A stretch of DNA of 64,000 bases, taken from Acarospora socialis. Lineage: Eukaryota > Ascomycota > Lecanoromycetes > Acarosporales > Acarosporaceae. Below, one piece after another: positions 55,937 to 64,000 of the stretch (within the stretch, counting starts at the first letter, position 1; every line of letters starts with the position of its first letter). The stretch spans positions 1,054,001 to 1,118,000 of the forward strand of contig JAMYGW020000002.1 in NCBI GenBank assembly GCA_025617375.2, read 5' to 3'. The notes under the pieces were generated by a model. That model was given only the letters and a program-made list of their open reading frames with translations. It made no database searches and was not told the origin of the DNA. The position numbers and the translations under genes are program-made.

Positions 55937-58264
55937 TTAACGCAGTCGTATACCTCTAGTTCTTCGCCTTAAGCTGCGTCTCCTCTCCTCCTCACCCCAA
56001 CTTTCCCCATCGACTCCGCCTCGATGATGCCCTAGAAGGGCTTCGCCGTCCATCAGGCCGTGGATGTAACATGCTCCGATTAGGATATAGTCTTCCTCGT
56101 CGCCATGATTGACATGATCATTCCGTTCTTGATCTTGATTTCCCCGCCCCTCCTCCTTGTCTTGCTCATCTCCATTGTTTCCTCCTCCTTCTTTGTCCTC
56201 TTCTCCTCTTGTGGTGGTCGTGGTCACTCTCTGCAGCCGCGGATATGGGCGGAGGATGAATGGTGCCCTCCCGCCGGAGAATATGCAGATCACGTCATCG
56301 GGCGCGAGGCCGCGGGTGCCGTAGCCCGGTTGGCCGGTGTGGGTCCGGAAGAGGCGGTGGTCCTGCCAGCGGTCCGAGGCGCGGCGGAATTGGTCTCGAC
56401 CAGGGTTGGTGGTGGGAGGTTCGGGTTCGGTGGCTTCTCCTTCATCTTCCTTCTCTTCTACTTCCTCCTGTTCCTGCTCTACTTTTGGTTGGGGAATTTT
56501 GGTTGGGGCTTGGGGCTTTGCTTGGACGTCGTCTTGGTTCTCCTCCTTGTCCTCCTCCGCTTCTTCTTCTTCTGCTCGTGCTGCTTCTTTCGTTTCTTCT
56601 TCTTCTTCTTCTTCTTCTTCATCCTCCTCCGCTACCCTGTCGTCTCCAGTGTCCTCTCCTTCTCCTTCCTTACCAGCTTGGGCCTGTTCCATACAAAATT
56701 CCAGATACGCGTGAAAATACTCACCGTACTCCGGACCCGCGGGCCGACATTCCTCTGTTATGTTGCAGATCAGAGTCCGCCAGAAGGCTTCCTCCTCATT
56801 AACCTTACTAGCCCGTTCAATCTCATCACCATCACGGTTTCCCTCCTCACCACACTCATCTCCCCTCTCCAAGGGAACCAGCACCTCCCTCACCCTCTCC
56901 ACCCATCCTAAGAACTCATTCAGAATCTTCTTCTCCTTCTTTCCCCCCGGATCCATTTCCGCCTTAACCCCAACAGGCATCATATCACAAACGCTCTCAA
57001 CCTTTCCCACAATGCACCCGTCAATCTCGATAGACGTCTTGTCTGGCCCAGGACGGATGCTCACTGAAGTGTCCCCGGCAGCATGCCAGAACGAGGCCAC
57101 ATATCCAAACACCTCCCCGGACTCAAACTTCGCCCAATCTGGCACCCACGACGGAAGCCCGGGAGTAGTCCGCGGGGATCCAGCTCCAGCCATGGAGAGG
57201 AGCTCAAGTGACTGGTCACGAAGCATAAGATGTCGCGTCGAATTCGTGTACACATCCACAACCGCCAACCCATAATCAGGATCCAGCTCCCTATCCCCTG
57301 CATCCTCCGCCAACCCCAACAAACCAAACACCTTATCCCTGGCATCCGTTGCCTCAGCCCGACAATTCTGCCTCAGCACAGTCTCGAGCTTAGTAAATCT
57401 CCCCGCCGTCCGTTCCTGCTTCAACAACCATATTCGGGATATGGTCACACATCCCTTCGGCTGGTCATTCCACCCTGTCCCGTGCCCACCGGGATCATAG
57501 CTGAGGAACTCGATCATATTGTTGCGGAGGAAGTTGTAGGCCAAGCGGGCTACAATCTCGCCGTCGATGGCACCTGTGGAGCCGCATTGGAATGTGCTGT
57601 GGGAGGTGAGGACGACTTCTTGGATGATCCACACGCGGGAGAACCAGGGGCGGTTTAGCAGTTTCGCAAGAGCTTCCCATTTCGGAGAGGGGTGTTCACA
57701 TCCCGGCTGTGAGAGTACATCAGCCATATCTACGCCCTTGCCCGCTTTCTCGGCCTGGCGTTCCAGCGCGAGAAGGGTTTCGTCAAGGGTTTGGAGGAAT
57801 TCGAGGGCCATGTCTCCACGCTCGGGAGTCGGATCGCCGAGCCAGACGAGGACGCGCGATGCGCAGGTGTAGATGTCGCGCATCAGTTTGACCTGGCGGC
57901 TCTTTTCGGGGTTGTCGGATTGGTTGATGCATATTGCGTCGATCCAGATGTAGCCTGTAGCGCCAGCGGCCATTCGGGCACGAAAAATCGAAGCTGCTGA
58001 GGCGTTAATGCGGATGAATGCAGTGTTGGTGACCCAGAGCTTGGCAACGGGTGTAGGGTCGCCCCAGCAGTAGGATATTGCTTCATAGGTGGTCGAGGAG
58101 GAGGACAGGGAGGCATGGACGAGTTCACCTTCTATGAGGCCGGTGGTAGAAGAGATGATACGAAGAAGTCTGATGTCTTGGGACGCGGTGAGAGGGTTGT
58201 AGATGTATGGTGTTCTGGGTGGAAGGCTATGATGTTGTGTTTCTGTGGCCATAGTGAAAGGCAT
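55937..58264 (-). CDS. HET-domain (heterokaryon incompatibility) protein
   Basis: One exon, 775 aa; the start could also be the Met at residue 5. The HET domain covers about residues 55-225 with its blocks: YEAISYCWGD, GYIWIDAICINQSDNPEKSRQV, ASRVLVWLGDPTPERGD and PWFSRVWIIQEVVL. The usual downstream segments follow (DARDKVFGLLGLA at about 320, GLPSWVPDWAKF at about 385). HET domains (TIR-like fold) trigger cell death when incompatible hyphae fuse. The C-terminal part is split by a very acidic Glu-rich insertion (about residues 545-640) encoded by a GAA/GAG tract at 56,560-56,660. After it come EDYILIGACYIHGLMDGEAL, the typical HET-protein ending, which shows the insertion expanded inside a normal tail. 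Frame intact, so probably functional. Confidence 0.92.
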   Translation of the reverse strand: MPFTMATETQHHSLPPRTPYIYNPLTASQDIRLLRIISSTTGLIEGELVHASLSSSSTTYEAISYCWGDPTPVAKLWVTNTAFIRINASAASIFRARMAAGATGYIWIDAICINQSDNPEKSRQVKLMRDIYTCASRVLVWLGDPTPERGDMALEFLQTLDETLLALERQAEKAGKGVDMADVLSQPGCEHPSPKWEALAKLLNRPWFSRVWIIQEVVLTSHSTFQCGSTGAIDGEIVARLAYNFLRNNMIEFLSYDPGGHGTGWNDQPKGCVTISRIWLLKQERTAGRFTKLETVLRQNCRAEATDARDKVFGLLGLAEDAGDRELDPDYGLAVVDVYTNSTRHLMLRDQSLELLSMAGAGSPRTTPGLPSWVPDWAKFESGEVFGYVASFWHAAGDTSVSIRPGPDKTSIEIDGCIVGKVESVCDMMPVGVKAEMDPGGKKEKKILNEFLGWVERVREVLVPLERGDECGEEGNRDGDEIERASKVNEEEAFWRTLICNITEECRPAGPEYGEYFHAYLEFCMEQAQAGKEGEGEDTGDDRVAEEDEEEEEEEEETKEAARAEEEEAEEDKEENQDDVQAKPQAPTKIPQPKVEQEQEEVEEKEDEGEATEPEPPTTNPGRDQFRRASDRWQDHRLFRTHTGQPGYGTRGLAPDDVICIFSGGRAPFILRPYPRLQRVTTTTTRGEEDKEGGGNNGDEQDKEEGRGNQDQERNDHVNHGDEEDYILIGACYIHGLMDGEALLGHHRGGVDGESWGEEERRRSLRRRTRGIRLR

Positions 58265-59635
58265 GTGAAGGCTCGTGGGTTGACTACCTTGGGATAACGG
58301 AAGGGCGGATGATATTGCTTAGTAGTGTTGGGCCTTGCTAATTGTAGTCATTGTGTTGGAGAGATGAGCCCATCCAGCACCCGTGAGTAGCTCGCGATAT
58401 CGAAGCACCCAGAAGTTAGTGATGGATTTGGGAAGAAGCCACGCAGGCTCATGTCTCAATCTTGTAGCATAATGCTCCACAGAAAAGCATTGTATCATAT
58501 TGAAGATGAAGCAAAGCGGAGGGTGATTGAAGCACAAAGCTCAGATTCAAGATATATGTGATCAAATCACCCACATAGTCCAACATAGAGATGTTTTTCT
58601 CCCAGTTTCAGTTACGGTCACCAACCTGAACAGCTGCTGCTTTAACCTGAGCTGAGGGGTGATGAAGCCTGAACTGAGGCTGAGCGTGCCTGCGCAAGGA
58701 AGCGGACCATTTCCGGGACCCCCTGTCAGGCCCCAATCAACCCGTTTCTAGCGGGCAGGTGCACATTCTCCGCTGAGGCTGAGAAATCTGCTGCCAATCA
58801 AGAAGGGGCATTTTCTGAGTGACACGTGAAAGCGCGGCAACAAACGGTGCTTGACAAAGATGTTTACTGATCTGGAAAATCGAGGTTTATAAGTTTACAT
58901 TAGAATGTGCTTCTCATATCAAAACTACAACTGAAGCGGATTGTTATGCTGTCGGGACCTCCCTCGCTCTGACATGTGGCCCGGGCGCTAGGCTTCGCTT
59001 ACCCCCTTCCTCCAAGGAATGTCAGAGTGCTGCTCTTGAGGTCTCACAGATACAGTTTGAACCGTAGGGACGTTTTGTGGACTGTTTATCATGTAGAAAC
59101 CAGGAAGTGTTGTGATCGCTTGGTTTGCCATCATCTCTGACATCGGGTTCTAGCCTAAGAACTGTATGTTTAGGAACCACAGGAATCCAATTACAGTAAT
59201 CTCATGAAGAATCGCATCCAGCGATCGTGCGCATGACGCCACGCTTAGATATGAATCTCCGCTGCCTAACATCGTCTTCTCCACATTGTGAACAGGACTC
59301 ACCTTCGAATATCCACTGATAATATGTCGAAGTAGACAATCGACCACAACGCCGCGGGACGGGACCATAGCACCAGCTCGAGAATCGAACAGCAAGGATT
59401 ACCCACACGCCGTCAGAGAAGCTGCCACGCTTCGCTCCAAAGCAAACTGAACCCGGGGTTTACTGCCTCCAAGAGCGACCAAAAGGACAGTCTTCCTATT
59501 CACGAGCGTCGTTCGTCCAGTCCTCCCCTCTAGCTCGTCCAAGTCTACAGATCCTACTCTAAGGATACATTTCTACGACGGCCCATTCCACTGAGGAAAC
59601 AAACCAAACCCCATTTCCCCACTACTGCCCTACTC
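58265..59635. other. Intergenic, 1.4 kb
   Basis: HET promoter and 3' flank of Rtt106. CCCCCT/AGGGG stress-element-like motifs occur near 58,710-58,740 and 59,003-59,012. Short minus-strand frames at 59150-59408 have no domain. No gene is supported. Confidence 0.5.
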
Positions 59636-61138
59636 TCACAACTCCTCCTCCTCCTCGCCCCCACTCCCCAACTCATTCTCCATCAAGCCCTCTTCCCGCC
59701 TATCACCACCCTCCTCCTCCTCACTACTAGTCCCACTCCCCTCACTCTCGCCCTCGCTCCCCGGATCATAATCCTCGCCCTCCTCGCCCTCATCCTCCTC
59801 ATCCTCCTCCTCCCCAGCCCCACCCTCCTTAGCCACCACCTCCCTCCTCGCCTTCTCCAACTCGCCTTCTTCCTCCCTCCCATCCCCATCCCCTTCTCCC
59901 CCCTTCACACCATTAACATTCGCCCTCTTTGCGCGCCGCTGCTCCGCCATGCTGGCGTCCTGCAGGGCGTGCCGCTTGACGTACGCGTCGATGCCCGCGA
60001 AATCGGCCTGGTCAAGCATGGAGAACTCGAAGTCGTGCGTGGGATCCTGGGGTTCGTTCGACCGCGACGTCGCGGCGGAGGAGGAGGGGGCGGTGGTGAT
60101 GTTAAGGTTGAAGGTGCGCTGCAGGACGGAGGTGTAGGAGACGGAGTCGATGGCGTCGAGGGGGAAGAAGAGGAGGGGTTTTTTGAAAGCGTAGAGGATG
60201 CCGGTGGGGAGGAAGAACAGGAAGCCTGGACGGAACACGAGTAGAACATTAGTTCTGCGCCCCGAGAGAGAGGGAGCGGTGTAGCGGCTAGCCTAATAGC
60301 CGTGTGTGCGAGGGTCCGAACGTACCGTCTTTGCTGCCTCGAAACGCGCTGACATGGAACGCCTTCTCGCCCTTCCGATGCGCGTGCACGAGCGTACTCG
60401 CGAATTCCTTCTCGTCCGGTTCCACGACCTTCCTCCCTACAAGCCCCAAACTGCTATCCAGTAGCCGCCGCACGTAACCCTTATACGTGCCATCCGCAGC
60501 CTGTTCGCCATGCCCCTCGCGCCCCAGACTCACGTTCTTCGGCACCGTGTCCGGCACCGTCCACACCATCGGCTCCGTGGCCAAGGAACCCGCCGGCGGG
60601 CTCGTGACACCGTCTCCGTAGGCAGGGAACACGCAGAAGGCATATTGACGCTGCGCTTTCTCCGGCACGGGCACGCAGACGGCGTGTAGCACGTCCCTCC
60701 ATGCTATGCCGAACTCGACGGCCCCGGTGGTGGGGTTCCTGGCTCGCAGGCCCTCTTCGAGACGCGGGCTTATTTCCAGAGTGAGTTTCTTGCGTTGGGG
60801 GACTAGGAAGGACATGTCGGGCACGGTGTGGTAGCCGGCCTTCCATTCCGTTGGCGAGGGAGGAAAGGTGCCGTTGCTGGAGCTGGCGTCTTCGAGTTTC
60901 CGTTTCTTGGACGGCGGAGGGTCGCCATTCGTGGCTGGAGTTGTTGTCGATCGTAACGATTGGGCGTAGTTGGCTATGTCATTGAATAGCGCTGTGTGTT
61001 GTGGTGATTGTGCTGCGGCAGAGTTAGGTCTACTGCCGTTCCCAGGAGGCGCATCACCGTACCTATTGCATCATAAGTGCGCTTTTTCAGATCTGGTCGT
61101 TCAGCAAATGCTTTCTCGATAATAGAGCTCACGACCAT
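59636..61138 (-). CDS. RTT106: Histone chaperone Rtt106
   Basis: Binds H3-H4 carrying acetylated H3 Lys56 and delivers it during replication-coupled nucleosome assembly, and helps heterochromatin silencing, in the nucleus. Three exons: 61138-61063, 60991-60326 and 60225-59636; introns of 71 and 100 nt (both GTACG donors; ACAG and CCAG acceptors); 443 aa. The start [20 protein letters not shown] matches the N-terminal helix. Next come [12 protein letters not shown], a basic KKRK stretch, then the tandem PH-like domains ([79 protein letters not shown]). The last about 110 residues are an acidic tail, usual for the family. The frame is open above ATG 61138, but this Met has the best fit. Confidence 0.93.
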
Positions 61139-61803
61139 GACTACTGTCACTGGGTCGGTGTAGATGCAATTCACAGACCGATATAGGTTTACAGCTGCAG
61201 AGGCAAGGGGTCTGCCGGCGCCTGTTTGACTGTCAAGCGAGAGTCCGGCGTCTTTCGTGACCCAGGAGTACGTAGCGGTTACTTGAGATAATCAGGAGTT
61301 GATTGGAGTCAATTTGTGCATCACTACGACCCAAGACGAGATGTACGAGGAGCAAGGCGTTCTATATCAAAAGAATATTTTAAGACGTTGAATCGGTAGC
61401 TAGTGGTAGAGGTCGCTGCTTGTCTAATTCTAGTCTTTCCGCTTCTCGGATCCTTTCACTCGAGTAAGTACAGTTCGAGTATTCATCCGGATGACTGCGC
61501 TATCCCACATCGCAATAGATGGAGCCTAGCCGCCGATAATGACACTGAGATAGTAAAGAGATGTGGCTGATGAGCCATATGGTTGGGTATCCGCGCCCAC
61601 TTTCTTCCCCAGCGCCGCCTTTTAATGGAATTCGTAATCTTCCCCGATGGTAACAACCAATACAAAGGAGAAATGAATAAAGGAATGACAGAGTGAGTCG
61701 TAGTTTTGAACGCCAGACAGCGTTATGTCGTTATCGTGATGTCGTGAAGTTTATGGTACATCGAGTCTAGACCGTTAACCCGGGCCGTGAGGTCGAAAGG
61801 ATT
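61139..61803. other. Intergenic, about 665 bp
   Basis: Rtt106 promoter and the 3' flank of the conserved unknown protein (both genes on the minus strand). No further feature is seen. Confidence 0.5.
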
Positions 61804-63504
61804 CTATGATGACTTTTCCCCGGCTGGCCGTCCTGATAAAACACCGGTAGGTATGACCCCACGCAAGAACTTGAAAAATGCAGCTTTCCGCGAAGGACGC
61901 TGTTGGAACTGAGATGCGATCTGCACCATCGGCCCAACGATGTCCTCATCGCCAAGCTTGGGAAATTTACCGTCGCTTCGTGGATCGTTCAACGACGGCA
62001 TCTTCAGCAGCGGGGCGGGTTCGATGCTGCTTTGGCTGAGTGACAAGGCTGGCCCATCACCCTCTCCCGCCTTCGCCACTAGAAGTTCACTGTTTCTCTT
62101 CCACTGCAAGTCTACATCCGCCCACTTTTCGTCCGTGAGCTTGTAGATTTTGGACGTTACCCCGTAATGCTCGCCGGTGCGCACAAGGTGCTTCATGTAA
62201 TTACACCGTGCCATGTCCCAGTCGGCTCGCATCTTGTTGCAGGCCTCACTATCAAGGACATCCGGAACGTATGGCTGTGGGTAGATGACAAAGTTTGCAT
62301 GGCCCAGTTTATTAGTCCACTCATCAGTAGGGCCACCAACCACCATTGGACGAAGATCGGACGACGCTGTTGGTGGGGTAACTTTTTGCCTGTGGAAAGA
62401 CGACACCGAAGGTTTCGAGGAGAGTGGCGGGGACGGCAGACCAGCTACGGGAGCGTTGTCCGTTGGACTGGTGCCCATCAAAAACGAGTTGCGGGCATCG
62501 GCAACGGTTGGTGACTGAAGAGGTGACTGTACGGGAACGTCCGCAACATGAGGTGGAAACGCGACCATCAGAGGCGGCAGGAGTGGGGTTGTCGCCAAGT
62601 TATCCGGGTCCTCTTCCTCGGTGGAGCAATTGGCTTTCTCGATATCAATGGACGGTGGTAACGCGCCATTATCGGTATGCTCGTCGAAGGTGCTTCTGGT
62701 CGGAGTAGGAGGTAGTTGGAAGTCGCGCCGTTCGGAGAGAAGCATCGAACCGGCCATGGAGGACGACCGCGACTTGATAGAATTAGGCGCGGAAAGGTCG
62801 GCGTCTCGAGAACCTTCGGGGACCGAGACAGTGTTGCCAGTCTTCCTGATTTTCCACTTCCTCGAGAAAGATGGAAACCTAGTGCCGAGTCTAGATGCCA
62901 TTCCCAACAAGGGAGAGTCACCCGCGCGGCGTTTCCTTGCCGATTGCATTGTTGCAAACTCTTCATCTCTATAGGATCCGTCCATGAAGTCATAATCGGT
63001 TGAAGTGGGTATAAACGCGGAAGAGCGCATCGCCGTGTCTGCTTCGTCGTGGTAGCCCGGCACATTACCTGAGAGATGCCGTCAGTCATGAAGGATATTC
63101 TCGCTCAGCGCATGGTGACATTTACGCTGAGCTGGCGCGTGAGACTCACAGAAACAGTCGGGCGCACCATCGGCGTGGTCGAGTATCTCAAAGTCTTCGT
63201 CGCGCTCCTGCGGCTCTTCCTTCACGTCCGTCAACGGCCTCTTCCCGGAGCCGAAGGTATCCATGGAATCGCACAGAACTGGAGACGAAGCTAGCGACGA
63301 AGTTGAGCTTGGAAAGCGCGAATGTCCTCGCAGAGAGAAGGTCGGTGTCACAGGGGACGGATAGTCGGAGGATACGGTCGATTGCGTTAAATGCAGCGCA
63401 TTGCCCGAAGCTCCAAACTCCGGTGAATTGGCCCTCGTTTCAATGTCCTCTTTCCTCCTTGCTTCCACCAATTGAGGCAACTTGAGCTGTCGCAACTCGC
63501 GCAT
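61804..63504 (-). CDS. Conserved fungal protein of unknown function
   Basis: Exons 63504-63150 and 63068-61804 join across an 81-nt intron (GTGAGT donor, TCTCAG acceptor); the join keeps frame and gives 539 aa. The N-terminus MRELRQLKLPQLVEARRKEDIE looks helical and conserved. Residues about 30-340 are Ser/Pro-rich with acidic patches and probably disordered. A folded-looking block at about residues 375-445 starts NFVIYPQPYVPDV, includes a WDMARCNYMKHL helix, and ends LTDEKWADVDLQWKRN. The C-terminus is basic (RPSRKAAFFKFLRG). I know of similar proteins annotated only as hypothetical in Pezizomycotina. No signal peptide or membrane segment; nuclear or cytosolic by default. Confidence 0.8.
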
Positions 63505-64000
63505 GCTTGCTTCAGTAAGGGTTGTTCGGATGCGCTCTGTTCGACGAACGTTGTAGGTCGTAGCCTGGCCGATGCTCGAGAGGTGAAGTCAACGGGCAAA
63601 CATGGTCCTTGTATGGAAAAATAGCTGGCTCGGATGAAGCTCAATATGCCAATACGTGGCTACGTAATGAAGGGACCAGCAGTGTACGGTGTTGATCAAT
63701 GGTCAATGGCTCCACGTATGTTCGGATGCAGGTACCAGCTGTCATAAACAACTGTTTCTCTCTACCAGTCAGCACTCGCGTAATAGGTAGAGAGCAACCA
63801 AAAGATGAGACGCTTTCGCACTCTATTTAGAAACGTGGACGGCGCAAAGAGGATGCTGAGGGAACTCACCGGATCGGGATTCAATGATAGTAAGGTAGTG
63901 AAAGCAAGGAGAATTATTAGGGAGAGAATTCTTATTTGCGAAACTGGGGAAATGCGGGAGGGCTGCGGATTTTGTGGAAGATTTCTGGGTAGGAGGCTCA
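63505..64000. other. Intergenic to window end
   Basis: Promoter side of the unknown-protein gene. No gene start or splice signal that I trust before the window ends. Confidence 0.45.

Noticed and set aside
56105-56911. 268-codon open frame on the plus strand, with hydrophobic runs
   Set aside because: It is the complement of the HET gene's Glu-rich tract; GAA/GAG repeats read backwards as Leu/Phe/Ser codons. The HET frame has clear domain evidence.
1-64000. CRISPR arrays, rRNA and tRNA genes
   Set aside because: No regularly spaced short repeats; no cloverleaf with a GGTTCGANTCC-type T arm that I could find by eye. A tRNAscan-type search was not possible.

Overview
This window comes from a filamentous ascomycete (Pezizomycotina); I cannot fix the class from sequence alone. 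The evidence is small spliceosomal introns of about 50-100 nt with GTAxGT/GTGAGT donors, and genes typical of that group: a HET-domain protein, an MHYT-domain membrane protein, fungal STAND-type N-terminal domains with ankyrin repeats, an Rds1-like secreted ferritin-fold protein and Rtt106. TAGGTA-like intergenic motifs and repeat DNA mutated only by C-to-T type changes fit the same group.

Layout. 0.8-4.3 kb: an FMN-dependent alpha-hydroxy acid dehydrogenase and a disordered Pro/Ser-rich protein. 4,979-22,713: one AT-rich block that is a three-part nest of LTR retrotransposon fossils. The outer Ty1/copia element has 175-bp LTRs and a 5-bp target duplication (TATGT on both sides). A Ty3/gypsy chromovirus (6,356-12,657) sits in its gag region, and a second, antisense copia element (13,479-19,697) sits in its integrase region. 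Taking out the two guests and their target duplications leaves about 5.2 kb, a normal copia length. The block is almost free of CG, CC and GG dinucleotides yet keeps many CA and TG, which is not the usual RIP pattern.

22.9-40.0 kb is ordinary genic DNA: an MHYT seven-helix membrane protein, CIA1 (cytosolic Fe-S assembly), a small secreted protein, a Sec14-like/RhoGAP protein, a repeat protein with seven internal copies of a basic motif, cobalamin-independent methionine synthase, and a steroid 5-alpha-reductase family enzyme.

40.0-58.3 kb is richer in self/non-self-type genes. It has a STAND-N-terminal/ankyrin/membrane protein divergent from a kinase-ankyrin fusion, then a Cys-rich membrane protein, an Rds1-like ferritin-fold protein, a small DUF7708-like coiled-coil protein, and a HET-domain gene. 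Long gene-free gaps lie between them (47.9-51.2 and 52.3-55.0 kb).

59.6-63.5 kb returns to housekeeping genes: the histone chaperone Rtt106 and a conserved fungal protein of unknown function. All exon joins were deduced by eye from splice signals, frame continuity and family resemblance; none was tested against transcripts.
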